From assembly GCF_001017575.1 (NCBI RefSeq), contig NZ_CP011372.1:310001-374000 (forward strand): a stretch of DNA of 64,000 nucleotides, written 5' to 3'. The notes under the pieces were generated by a model. That model saw nothing but the letters and a program-made list of their open reading frames with translations. It was not told the DNA's origin and searched no databases. The DNA comes from Campylobacter lari (lineage in GTDB: Bacteria; Campylobacterota; Campylobacteria; Campylobacterales; Campylobacteraceae). Below, in pieces: positions 36,648-45,161 of the stretch (position 1 is the stretch's first letter; each line of letters begins with the position of its first letter). The position numbers and the translations under genes were made by a program.

Positions 36648-39388
36648 GTTATCATTTTAAGCCTTTTTTAGCTTTGGAAGCTAGCGCAGGAAGTGGAAAA
36701 ACTTTTGCATTAAGTGTGCGTTTTGTAGCTTTGGTTTTAATGGGAGCTAAGATTAATGAAATTTTAGCCCTTACTTTTACTAATAAAGCTACAAGTGAAA
36801 TGAAAGAAAGAGTTTTTAAAACCTTTTTAGAATTTGATGTGCTTGAAAATGGAGAAAATAAAGCAGAGTGTAATGAGCTTATGAAAATGCTAGGTAAAAG
36901 CAAAGATGAGCTTATAGCTTTAAGAGAAAAATATAAAGAGGAATTTTTAAGATCCAAGCTTAATATCTACACTTTTGACAGCTTTTTTTCGCAAATTATT
37001 CGTTCTTTTGCTTTAAATTTAGGTCTTATGAGTGATTTTGACATTATAGAAAGTCAAGATAGTTATAAAAATTTCATCGCTAAATTAGACGAAGAAGAAT
37101 TAAGGGCTTTGGCTTATTACATTGTCCAAACAAAAAGTAAAAATGATTTTTTACAAAATCTTGAAAGCTTGTATGAAAGATCTTGTGAGATAAAATCTAT
37201 ACAAAATGCACATTTTCCAAATAAAACTTTTTTAGAAAAAAGCTTAAGTGAGTTTATAGCTTATGCAAGAAATTTAAGCACAGATAAAAACTATCAAAAA
37301 AATTTCGAATTTGAAAACATAGAAGATTTCTTTACTAAACCTATCATCTGTGATTTAGATAAAAAATATTTTGTAAAAGTCATCGATAGTGAATTTTTAC
37401 AAAAAAGAGCAGAGTTTTTACAAAGCGCAAAAGAGTATTTTACTCAAATGGAAAATTACCGCATAAGTATGCTTGCAAAGCTTTTGAAGCATTTTAAAGA
37501 AGCAAGAAATGAAAACAATGCCAAGCAAAATGCATTGACTTTTTCAGATATAGCTTTAAAAACTTATGAGTTAATTAGTGATGAAACTAATAAAGATTTG
37601 ATTTATTTTAGGCTTGATGGCTATATTTCGCATTTATTAATCGACGAATTTCAAGATACTAATGTTTTGCAGTATCAAATTTTAAAACCCATCATTGCTG
37701 AGCTTGTTTCAGGTGAGGGAGCGAAAAAAAACAGAAGCTTTTTTTATGTAGGAGATAAAAAGCAAAGTATATATGGTTTTAGAGGGGGTAAAAAAGAGCT
37801 TTTTGATAAGCTTTTAAAAGACTTTCCGCAAATTAAATTAGAGCATTTAGATACTAATTATCGCAGTAAAAAAATCATTGTTGATTATGTAAATGAAGTT
37901 TTTAAAGATAAATTTTTTGATAGCTTTTTAAATCCTAGCTTTACTTTGCAAAAAAGCATTAAAGAAGGTGGATATGTGGAAGTTTTGCAAAATCATATCC
38001 CACCAAAAAGTTCTTTGCATGAAGCAAGTGGTAAAGAAGTTTTAAAGATCATTCAAAAGCTTTTAGAAAAAGGCATAAAGCTTAGTGAAATTTGCATTTT
38101 GGTGTGGATTAATAAAGATGCTACTTTAATGAAAGAATTTCTTGAAGAAAATAACATTAAAGCTTATACGCAAAGCAATGTAGCTTTGATGGATTGTATT
38201 AGCGTAAGAGTGCTTTTTGAGTATGCAAAGGCTTGTGTGCTTAAAGATGAGTTTAGCTTGTACTTTGCAAGTAGTATTTTAGAAAAAGAACTTGAGCTTA
38301 TAACACTTGATTTAAACCGTAGTGTAAGTGAGATTTTAAAATACTTAGTACATGTTTTAAAGCTTGATTTAAGCGATGTTAATCTCATCGCATACTTAGA
38401 GTATGCAAGCACTTTTGATAATTTCTTTGATTTTTTATTTGCTCCATGTGAGCTAAAGTCTTTGCAAGCTCAAGATGATGGAGTAAGTATTATGACCGTG
38501 CATAAGTCTAAGGGGCTTGAATTTGAAAATTTAATCGTACTTGATAGACTTAGTAAAAAAGCTCCAGATAATGAAACTTTAATGTTTGAGTATGATTTAG
38601 AGCAAGGTTGGGAAGTAAAATACCGACACAGTGCTAGAAAATATCTTGAAGATGAAAATTACAATGCCTTTTTAGCTAAAAGAGAAAAACTTCAAGCAGA
38701 AGATGAGATAAATTGTCTATATGTAGCCCTTACCAGAGCTAAAAACTCTCTTTTTATTGTAAAAAACGATGAGAGTTTTAAAACCTTTAAGAGCTATTTT
38801 CAAGACTATGAAGAAAAACAAATAGGCATTATAGAAGAACAGCTTATTCAAACAAATGAGCCTTTAGAAAATTTAGAACAAATAGAGAGCTTTGAAGAAT
38901 TTCAAAAGGTAAATTTGCAAGAAGTTAAAGTAAAAAGTCATCTTTCAAGCACGCAAATACATTTTGGCTTGGCTTTGCATGAGTTTTTGCAATATTTTGA
39001 CTTTAACACTAAAAGTAATTTTGAATTTTGCAAGCAAATGGTGTATAAAAAATATCGTTTTTACTTAGATGATGAAGGTTTTAATGAGCTTTTTAAAAGA
39101 CTTACTATGCTTTTAAAAGATGAGAGCTTTAACGCGCTTTTAGTGGGTAAAAAGCTACTAAAAGAGCAAATCATCACTTATAAAGGCGAACAAAAACAAC
39201 TTGATATGCTTGCATTTGATGATAATGAAGCCATCATTATAGACTATAAAACAGGCTTAAATTTAAACGAGCATAAGAAGCAAGTTTTACTTTACAAAGA
39301 AGCCATAGAAAAAATCTTAGCCAAGACTTCTACTAAGGCTTTTTTGGTGTATATTTTAAAAAATAAAGTGGAGATAGTGGAGGTTTAA
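36644..39388 (+). CDS. addA: AddA/RecB-like UvrD-family helicase-nuclease
   Basis: The 914-aa protein starts with a TTG coupled to addB. It carries helicase motifs in order: Walker A EASAGSGKTFALS near residue 20, LTFTNKATSEMKERV, Walker B LLIDEFQDTNVLQYQIL (residues ~330-350), GDKKQSIYGFRGG, MTVHKSKGLEFEN and YVALTRAKNSLFIV. The C-terminal nuclease motif is QLDMLAFDDNEAIIIDYKTG. Together with AddB it forms the RecBCD-like complex. In C. jejuni addA is followed by rplM as I recall; here three other genes intervene. Confidence 0.93.
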   Translation: MSYHFKPFLALEASAGSGKTFALSVRFVALVLMGAKINEILALTFTNKATSEMKERVFKTFLEFDVLENGENKAECNELMKMLGKSKDELIALREKYKEEFLRSKLNIYTFDSFFSQIIRSFALNLGLMSDFDIIESQDSYKNFIAKLDEEELRALAYYIVQTKSKNDFLQNLESLYERSCEIKSIQNAHFPNKTFLEKSLSEFIAYARNLSTDKNYQKNFEFENIEDFFTKPIICDLDKKYFVKVIDSEFLQKRAEFLQSAKEYFTQMENYRISMLAKLLKHFKEARNENNAKQNALTFSDIALKTYELISDETNKDLIYFRLDGYISHLLIDEFQDTNVLQYQILKPIIAELVSGEGAKKNRSFFYVGDKKQSIYGFRGGKKELFDKLLKDFPQIKLEHLDTNYRSKKIIVDYVNEVFKDKFFDSFLNPSFTLQKSIKEGGYVEVLQNHIPPKSSLHEASGKEVLKIIQKLLEKGIKLSEICILVWINKDATLMKEFLEENNIKAYTQSNVALMDCISVRVLFEYAKACVLKDEFSLYFASSILEKELELITLDLNRSVSEILKYLVHVLKLDLSDVNLIAYLEYASTFDNFFDFLFAPCELKSLQAQDDGVSIMTVHKSKGLEFENLIVLDRLSKKAPDNETLMFEYDLEQGWEVKYRHSARKYLEDENYNAFLAKREKLQAEDEINCLYVALTRAKNSLFIVKNDESFKTFKSYFQDYEEKQIGIIEEQLIQTNEPLENLEQIESFEEFQKVNLQEVKVKSHLSSTQIHFGLALHEFLQYFDFNTKSNFEFCKQMVYKKYRFYLDDEGFNELFKRLTMLLKDESFNALLVGKKLLKEQIITYKGEQKQLDMLAFDDNEAIIIDYKTGLNLNEHKKQVLLYKEAIEKILAKTSTKAFLVYILKNKVEIVEV

Positions 39389-39397
39389 GGAAATTGT

Positions 39398-41080
39398 ATG
39401 AGATGTTTTATTGTAAATTCAAATTATAAATCTACTGATGGTGAAAAATTCTTAATTAAATATTTAAATGATAATTTACCAGAGGATTATGAAATTTATG
39501 TCCAACCTAATTTGAATGGAAATAGACCTGATATTATTCTTTTTCACGAGCATAAAGGTGTATTTATTATCGAAATTAAAGATTGGAAATTAGAAAGATT
39601 TGAAAAAGATAGTAAAAAGAATAAATATTATAAATATACTAATGATGGACGTTCTGAAATAGCTAATCCAAATTCTCAGCTTAGAAGATATAAAACTCAA
39701 TTTAATTATTTTAAGCAACTTCCTGCTATTTGTATTCATTATTTTTATAATAGCTGCACCCAAGATGTCATTGACTTTATAGGGGAAAGAGGTATTGAAA
39801 TTTTTGGATGTGATAAAAAATATAACTTAATTAAATTTATAATAAATTATCCAAATAGCTTTATTAAATCACCAAACGAAATAAGAGATTTTTTACTTCC
39901 AAAAAAACACAAAAAAGAAAATGGAGAATATATAAATTTAACACAACAACAAAAAAGACTTATAGAACATACTCCAAAAACATGGAGAAGATTAAAAGGG
40001 GTTGCAGGGAGTGGAAAAACCTTGGTTGTTGCACAAAAAGCGGTAAATATAGCAATAGCTAACAAAAAAGTATTAATTATTTGTTTTAATAGAACATTAA
40101 AAAGATATATAAGAGACCAAATAAATAAAACATGCAAAGATTTTGAATGGAAATTTATAGAATATAATCATTTTCATGAATTTATTAAATTATATGTAGA
40201 AGAAAATGGATTAGAAGTAAAAAAATATGGCAATAATTTTGATTTATATGAATGTGCTTTAATAGAGCAGGTTTTAAAACTTCAAGAAAAAAAATCAAAT
40301 TCGAAAAATAGAAAATACGATGCAATATTAATAGATGAAGCACAAGATTTTAAAAAAGAGTGGTTTGATATTTTGCTTTATTTTTTAGATGAAAATAGTG
40401 AAGTTTTATTAGCAGCTGATGATAGACAAAATTTATATAACAGAAGTGTATCATGGATTGAAGAAAGTATGGGTGGATATAAATACAAATTTAAAGGCGC
40501 TTGGGCTGTTTTAAAAGAAGTGAAAAGATCTACCCGTTTGCCAAGCTTAATTCACAAGACTAATCTATTTTTTGAAACATTCTTAAAGGATTATTTAGAA
40601 AATCATCCTGATAAGAACTTTGGTGATTTTTTAAATTCAGAAATTATCATAAATGAAAATACTTTAGATTTGTATTCGTTGGTTTGGGAGAATATTGAAG
40701 AAAAAGATCTGTATGATAAAATTTTATATTATTGTAGGTTTTTCATAAATGAGAAATATAAACTAAAAGATATAAGCATTTTAGTACCCAATAAAAATAT
40801 AGGGCATAGCATGATGTGTTTTTTAGTTAAAAACAATATAAACATTGAACATATGTTTGATAATAAAGATGATTTCTCGTTAGAAAGTGATGCTGTGACA
40901 ATATCCACCATAAATAGTTTTAAAGGTATGGAAAACAAAGTAATTATTTATATTAGTGAAAATAAAAGTAGTATTTGTAATGATTTTAGAACCTATGTTG
41001 CATTAACAAGAGCTAAAGAAGCTTTAGTGGTATTAAATAACAATAAAAAATATTTAGAATATTCTAAAGAATGGATGTAG
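39398..41080 (+). CDS. NERD-domain nuclease fused to UvrD-like superfamily 1 helicase
   Basis: The 560-aa protein has an N-terminal nuclease-related (NERD) domain: GEKFLIKYLNDNL, NGNRPDIILFHEHKGVFIIE, then IKDW, giving the Asp-(Glu)-x-Lys catalytic pattern of PD-(D/E)XK enzymes (residues ~15-65). The helicase part has Walker A GVAGSGKTLVVAQKA (~residue 205), Walker B AILIDEAQDFKKEWF, GVKRSTRLP-like motif IV region and ISTINSFKGMENKVIIYI and YVALTRAKEALVVL. Such fusions occur in DNA repair and in phage/plasmid defence; I cannot say which here. It is 10 bases after addA, but base use is more AT-rich and it is not part of this locus in C. jejuni as I recall, which points to acquisition. Confidence 0.85.
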   Translation: MRCFIVNSNYKSTDGEKFLIKYLNDNLPEDYEIYVQPNLNGNRPDIILFHEHKGVFIIEIKDWKLERFEKDSKKNKYYKYTNDGRSEIANPNSQLRRYKTQFNYFKQLPAICIHYFYNSCTQDVIDFIGERGIEIFGCDKKYNLIKFIINYPNSFIKSPNEIRDFLLPKKHKKENGEYINLTQQQKRLIEHTPKTWRRLKGVAGSGKTLVVAQKAVNIAIANKKVLIICFNRTLKRYIRDQINKTCKDFEWKFIEYNHFHEFIKLYVEENGLEVKKYGNNFDLYECALIEQVLKLQEKKSNSKNRKYDAILIDEAQDFKKEWFDILLYFLDENSEVLLAADDRQNLYNRSVSWIEESMGGYKYKFKGAWAVLKEVKRSTRLPSLIHKTNLFFETFLKDYLENHPDKNFGDFLNSEIIINENTLDLYSLVWENIEEKDLYDKILYYCRFFINEKYKLKDISILVPNKNIGHSMMCFLVKNNINIEHMFDNKDDFSLESDAVTISTINSFKGMENKVIIYISENKSSICNDFRTYVALTRAKEALVVLNNNKKYLEYSKEWM

Positions 41081-41166
41081 CATAATTTACAGCCATTCTC
41101 AATTGTTTTAAATTTCTAAAGTTTTTCTTGTATTATTTTTTTATTTTTCAACCCTAGTATGATAAT

Positions 41167-42117
41167 TTAATCTTTTATAATATTACCTTTTTTGTCAATA
41201 TATACCCATTTTCCGTTTAGTAAAACTCCTGCTAAACCTTCACTAAAATTCCAAGCATCATCAAATATAGGTTTTATTACAATTTCCCCATTTTTATCTA
41301 TAAAACCCCATTTATCATTCAGTTTAACTCTAGCCAAACCTTCATTAAAACTCAAAGCAAAATCAAATTTAGGTTCTATTGCAATTTTTCCACTTGTATC
41401 AATAAAACCCCATTTACCATTCAGTTTAACAGCTGCCATTTTTTCATAAAAATTTCCGATAAAATCAAATTTAGGTTCTATTGCAATTTTTCCACTTGTA
41501 TCAATAAAACCCCATTTACCATTCAGTTTAACACCAGCCAAACCTTCACTAAAACTCCACATATAATCAAATACATTTTCAACTAAAATTTTATTATTTT
41601 CATTGACTAAATTCCACTGATTATTATCTTTGATAGCTCTTAGATCCTTATGTTTGTGTATATAAGCACTTATGCAAGCTTTACTATCTCCCTTATCACA
41701 TTTTTCTTTGTAGATAGCTTGGAGTATTTTACAACTTGCTTCATCGCTGTGGCATTTACTTTCAAGTTCGCTTATGTAAATTCGGCTATATTTTCCACCG
41801 TAAAAATACTGATACACACTAGCTAAAGCTATCAAAAACAAAATTATCGCACTAGCTATGATTTTACTTTTGTGTTTTGTGATGAATTCTTTTCTTTGTT
41901 TGAGTTTCTTTTCTCTTTCTTCTTGGGCTATTTTTATCTCTTTTTCGATTTTCTTTTTTCTTTCTTCTTCTAATTTTTTTAATTCTTCTTGTCTTTGTCT
42001 TTCTTTTTTTAGTTTTTCTTTTGCTTGTGGATCGTATAGTTCATTACTTCCACATTCTTTACAAAATTTAGCTACATCTAAATTTTTCATATTACAGCGC
42101 TTGCAAATAAGCATCAT
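41167..42117 (-). CDS. Zinc-ribbon membrane protein with WG (KWG) repeats
   Basis: The 316-aa protein starts with a zinc ribbon (CKRCNMKNLDVAKFCKECGS, four cysteines). A highly charged Glu/Lys helix follows (about residues 30-75), then one transmembrane helix (KIIASAIILFLIALASVYQY). After a Cys-containing SEL1-like stretch (ELESKCHSDEASCKILQAIY) come four or five WG repeats of 34 residues, such as LNGKWGFIDTSGKIAIEPKF. WG repeats are beta-rich, likely protein-binding modules. Its start overlaps the stop of the J-domain-like gene by 4 bases. Function is unknown. The repeats are also near-identical in DNA. Confidence 0.85.
   Translation of the reverse strand: MMLICKRCNMKNLDVAKFCKECGSNELYDPQAKEKLKKERQRQEELKKLEEERKKKIEKEIKIAQEEREKKLKQRKEFITKHKSKIIASAIILFLIALASVYQYFYGGKYSRIYISELESKCHSDEASCKILQAIYKEKCDKGDSKACISAYIHKHKDLRAIKDNNQWNLVNENNKILVENVFDYMWSFSEGLAGVKLNGKWGFIDTSGKIAIEPKFDFIGNFYEKMAAVKLNGKWGFIDTSGKIAIEPKFDFALSFNEGLARVKLNDKWGFIDKNGEIVIKPIFDDAWNFSEGLAGVLLNGKWVYIDKKGNIIKD
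41359..41430. repeat. 72-bp direct repeat, copy A (WG-repeat coding)
   Basis: Bases 41359-41430 are identical, base for base, to 41461-41532, a 102-base (34-codon) period. The identity includes third positions, so the copies arose recently by duplication or are kept alike by gene conversion. Confidence 0.9.
41461..41532. repeat. 72-bp direct repeat, copy B (WG-repeat coding)
   Basis: Second copy of the repeat at 41359-41430, in frame with it. More diverged repeats flank both copies. Recombination between them would add or remove exactly one 34-aa WG unit. Confidence 0.9.
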
Positions 42118-42917
42118 TCACCCCTTGCTTGTTTTATGATTTTATAGGCTAGATTGATCTTTTTCATCATCTCTTGAGCTATCTTTAAAAGTTCAGGTGG
42201 AAGCTCTTTAGAATGAAGATTATCATAGTGGTATTCTTTAGCTAGTTTTCTATAATTTTTCTTTATACTTTCAAAATCATCATTTGGATGAGAATTTAAA
42301 ATTTCATAGGCTTGTTCTAGGGTGATTTTTATTTCATCTTGGTGTTTTTCTTGTTTTTGTTGAGTGTTTTCATGTGTGAAATTATAAATTTGTTCATATC
42401 TTATTTTTATTTCTCTAAAGCTTATGAGGTTTAATCCAAGTCCTATGATGATATTTTCCATTAAGGTGTTTTCATTTGCACTCATTTGTTTATCATAATA
42501 TATTAGATCAAGCAATAAACATATAAGAAAATCCGCTTCTTCCTTGCTTATGCGTATGTTAGAGCAAAGCTCACTAATGCTTCTTCCTTGACTTTTCTCA
42601 TACTCAAAAATACTTGCATAAGTATTTCTAAAGCCACTATACTCTTTAGTATAAAACATTTCTATCTTATCAAGCAAAGAAGATATAAATTTAGATAAAT
42701 CTTGAGTAATGATTTTATTATCTACTTTGGCAACTTTTGCCAAAAAAGCAACCATGATAGCAGGATTTTTACTATAAATATAATCAAATTTTTGTCTTGC
42801 AACATGGTATAATTCTTTTCCGCAAAATATACAAAATTTAGCGTCTTTATCAGGATTAAATTCTGAACAATGCTTGCAAATTCTATATTCTTGAGTTTTA
42901 AATTTTAAAGAAAACAA
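42114..42917 (-). CDS. Zinc-ribbon, TerB-like and J-domain-like protein with altered HPD motif
   Basis: The 267-aa protein begins with a zinc ribbon (CKHCSEFNPDKDAKFCIFCG). Residues ~50-175 look like the acidic-helical TerB/DjlA domain (MVAFLAKVAKVDNKIITQDL, IYYDKQMSANENTLMENI). Residues ~200-262 form a J-domain (EQAYEILNSHPNDDFESIKK, NYRKLAKEYHYDN, MMKKINLAYKIIKQ) like that of DjlA. The HPD tripeptide needed to stimulate DnaK reads His230-Tyr231-Asp232 (HYD), so it may not act as a normal co-chaperone. It is upstream of and coupled to the WG-repeat gene. Confidence 0.82.
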   Translation of the reverse strand: MFSLKFKTQEYRICKHCSEFNPDKDAKFCIFCGKELYHVARQKFDYIYSKNPAIMVAFLAKVAKVDNKIITQDLSKFISSLLDKIEMFYTKEYSGFRNTYASIFEYEKSQGRSISELCSNIRISKEEADFLICLLLDLIYYDKQMSANENTLMENIIIGLGLNLISFREIKIRYEQIYNFTHENTQQKQEKHQDEIKITLEQAYEILNSHPNDDFESIKKNYRKLAKEYHYDNLHSKELPPELLKIAQEMMKKINLAYKIIKQARGE

Positions 42918-43105
42918 AATAAAACCTTATTTTTAATATAATAAAAAGTTATTTTATAAAGAACTTACTTAAAATGTGCTATTTTACTTTTATCTGCAAG
43001 AATTAATCAAAATATTTAAGCTTTAAGTATTCTTAAATTAAGTATTAATTAAGCTAAAATAATTATAATCTCATTTCTAAAAAAATTTTTGGCAAAGGTA
43101 AGATG

Positions 43106-43531
43106 ATGACAAAGATAACAAAGCCAAACGAAGTAAAACGCGAATGGATCGTTTTAGACGCTGAAGGAAAGCGTTTTGGTCGTCTTTTAACAGAAGTAGC
43201 GACTATTTTAAGAGGTAAAAATAAACCTTGCTATACTCCAAATGTTGATTGTGGAGATTATGTAATCATTATCAATGCTTCTAAAGCAGTTTTCACAGGT
43301 GCAAATAAAGCAGAAGATAAACTATACCACAGACATTCAGGGTATTTTGGAAGCGTAAAAAGTGAAAAATTTGGTGATTTATTAGAAAAAAATCCAGTTA
43401 AATTATATAAATTAGCAGTTCGTGGTATGCTACCTAAAACAAATCTAGGTAGAGCTATGCTTAAAAAATTAAAAATTTATGCAGGTAGCGAACATCCTCA
43501 TACTGCTCAAATTGCTAATAAAGGAAAATAA
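43106..43531 (+). CDS. rplM: 50S ribosomal protein L13
   Basis: The 141-aa protein reads [20 protein letters not shown], with [37 protein letters not shown] and [20 protein letters not shown], all L13 signatures. I choose the second ATG (43106): AAAGG at 43094-43098 is 7 bases away, and the product then matches the usual start; an ATG 3 bases earlier is also possible. It is followed 2 bases later by rpsI, the standard pair. Confidence 0.97.
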   Translation: MTKITKPNEVKREWIVLDAEGKRFGRLLTEVATILRGKNKPCYTPNVDCGDYVIIINASKAVFTGANKAEDKLYHRHSGYFGSVKSEKFGDLLEKNPVKLYKLAVRGMLPKTNLGRAMLKKLKIYAGSEHPHTAQIANKGK

Positions 43532-43533
43532 TC

Positions 43534-43923
43534 ATGGCAACAACATACGCAACAGGTAAAAGAAAAACCGCTGTAGCTAAAGTTTGGGTAAAAGCTGGTA
43601 GTGGTAAAATCATCGTTAATGGTATGGATTTAAACACTTGGCTTGGCGGACATGAAGCTATAAAATTAAAAGTAGTTCAGCCTTTATTAGTAACTAAACA
43701 AGAAACTTCTATGGATATTAAAGCAACAACTTTAGGCGGTGGATATAGCGCTCAAGCTGAAGCTTTAAGACATGGTATTTCAAGAGCTTTAGCTGCTATG
43801 GATGCAGATTTTAGAGCATTATTAAAACCAAAAGGACTTCTTACTAGAGATAGTAGAACTGTTGAGCGTAAAAAATACGGTCGCAGAAAAGCAAGAAGAA
43901 GCCCGCAATTCTCTAAACGTTAA
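43534..43923 (+). CDS. rpsI: 30S ribosomal protein S9
   Basis: The 129-aa protein has [39 protein letters not shown] and the basic tail [19 protein letters not shown] that reaches the ribosomal P site. It is co-transcribed with rplM and ends just before a terminator hairpin. Confidence 0.98.
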   Translation: MATTYATGKRKTAVAKVWVKAGSGKIIVNGMDLNTWLGGHEAIKLKVVQPLLVTKQETSMDIKATTLGGGYSAQAEALRHGISRALAAMDADFRALLKPKGLLTRDSRTVERKKYGRRKARRSPQFSKR

Positions 43924-43930
43924 TTTTTTT

Positions 43931-43951
43931 TGGATCCATTTTTTGGATCCA
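43931..43951 (+). terminator. Terminator hairpin after rpsI
   Basis: Two copies of the self-complementary 8-mer TGGATCCA (43931-43938 and 43944-43951) separated by five T residues can fold into an 8-bp hairpin. It is followed by CTCTCTCTTTTATTTTT. Confidence 0.65.
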
Positions 43952-44037
43952 CTCTCTCTTTTATTTTTAAAATCACATTTTTTCATATATTTTTGTTTTG
44001 TTTAAAATCAAAGGATTTTTTGTTTAGAATAAACTTT

Positions 44038-44043
44038 TATAAT
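44038..44043 (+). promoter_or_regulatory. -10 box for a candidate small RNA
   Basis: A perfect TATAAT with T-rich phased tracts upstream (TTTTTTCATATATTTTTG, GGATTTTTTGTTTAG) is the typical Campylobacter sigma70 layout. It directs transcription towards the C/G-containing segment that ends in a strong terminator. Confidence 0.55.
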
Positions 44044-44049
44044 TTCAAA

Positions 44050-44118
44050 GTCCGATCAGGGAAACCTCCTTTTTGTAGTAAATTTAAGCCCCTTTCCCAA
44101 AAGGGGCTTATTTTATTT
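44050..44118 (+). ncRNA. Candidate small RNA (about 65-70 nt) upstream of cadF
   Basis: Between the rpsI terminator and cadF is a self-contained unit: TATAAT at 44038-44043, a start near 44050, a small AGG-GAAA-CCT hairpin (around 44058-44067) with an exposed CCTCC tract, and a 10-bp terminator. No protein-coding frame with a start and ribosome-binding site fits. The CCTCC tract could pair with ribosome-binding sites. I do not recognise an RNA family. Confidence 0.45.
44086..44109 (+). terminator. Strong factor-independent terminator
   Basis: AAGCCCCTTT (44086-44095) pairs perfectly with AAAGGGGCTT (44100-44109) around a CCCA loop, followed by ATTTTATTTTAAT. The GC-rich stem is striking against the surrounding AT-rich DNA. 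It ends the candidate small RNA ahead of cadF. Confidence 0.8.
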
Positions 44119-44171
44119 TAATCTTCTTTTTATATAATACCCCATTTATTTTCATTATTTAAGGATAGTTT

Positions 44172-45158
44172 ATGAAAAAAATTATAGGATTAGTTAGTTT
44201 AGCTAGTGTTTTGTTTGCTTTTGATGCTAGTAAAATAGAAATCACTCCAACCTTTAACTATACAACCCCAGAAGGAAATTTAGATCTTAAAAATTATGGT
44301 GGAGTGGGTTTAAGATTTGGTTATCATTATGATGATTTATGGATAGATCAAGCTGAGCTTGGCTTAGAGTATTATGATAATGCAAAATATAATAATCCAA
44401 ACGATAATACACATACAGATACTAGTGTTTCAAGATTTTATGTAAATGCTATTAAAGGAATTGATCTAGCTAATCATGTATATTTATATGGTTTGTTGGG
44501 AACGGGTTATGAGTATTTAAGCCATGGAGCTTATGAAAATAAAAGCGGTATGTTTGCTCAATATGGTGCGGGTTTTAAATTTGCACTTGGCGAAGACTTA
44601 GCTTTAAGACTTGAAGCAAGAGATCAAATTAAATTCAATAATGGTGAACATAATTTGATTTCTAGTGTTGGCTTGAGTTTTTATTTTGGCAATAAAGCTC
44701 CAAAAGCTCCTCAAACTGCAACTAAACAAATCGAAGAAAAACCACAAGCAAAACAAATAGATAAATCATGTCCAGAGCCAAGAAAGGGTGCTTTGCTTGA
44801 TCATATAGGTTGTGAAAAAACAATAGCACTTGAAGGGCATTTTGGTTTTGATCAAATTAGTATAAACCCTGAATTTGCACAAAAAATCCAAGAAGTAGGT
44901 AAGGTTTTAGAAGAAAATCCACAATATTATACTATTTTAGAAGGTCACACAGATAGCACAGGCTCTAAAACTTATAATCAAAAATTATCATTAGAGCGTG
45001 CTAAGGCAGTTGCAAAAGAACTTGAAAAATCAGGTGTTGCTAAAGAAAAAATTGCAACTAAAGGCTATGGTTTTGACAAACCAAAAGCAAGCAATGATAC
45101 TAAAGAAGGTCGTGCGCAAAATAGACGCGTGGAAGCAAAATTTTTCATTAAAGAGTGA
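44172..45158 (+). CDS. cadF: Outer membrane fibronectin-binding protein CadF (OmpA family)
   Basis: CadF is an adhesin that binds fibronectin. The 328-aa protein has a signal peptide ([16 protein letters not shown]), an N-terminal OmpA-like beta barrel (residues ~17-175, alternating [17 protein letters not shown] and [16 protein letters not shown] strands), a Pro/Lys/Gln linker ([20 protein letters not shown]), two cysteines, and a peptidoglycan-binding OmpA domain with [20 protein letters not shown] and AKGYG-like [13 protein letters not shown] in the last third. From memory C. jejuni CadF is shorter (319 aa), and longer forms are typical of the C. lari group. Confidence 0.95.
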   Translation: MKKIIGLVSLASVLFAFDASKIEITPTFNYTTPEGNLDLKNYGGVGLRFGYHYDDLWIDQAELGLEYYDNAKYNNPNDNTHTDTSVSRFYVNAIKGIDLANHVYLYGLLGTGYEYLSHGAYENKSGMFAQYGAGFKFALGEDLALRLEARDQIKFNNGEHNLISSVGLSFYFGNKAPKAPQTATKQIEEKPQAKQIDKSCPEPRKGALLDHIGCEKTIALEGHFGFDQISINPEFAQKIQEVGKVLEENPQYYTILEGHTDSTGSKTYNQKLSLERAKAVAKELEKSGVAKEKIATKGYGFDKPKASNDTKEGRAQNRRVEAKFFIKE

Positions 45159-45161
45159 GCT

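Noticed and set aside
41190-41560. WG repeats mistaken for a CRISPR array
   Set aside because: The repeats are in frame, lack spacers of constant length with unique sequence, and encode a known protein repeat.
43930-44121. A 63-aa frame between rpsI and cadF starting with TTG
   Set aside because: It runs through two terminator hairpins and a promoter, has no ribosome-binding site and an unlikely composition.
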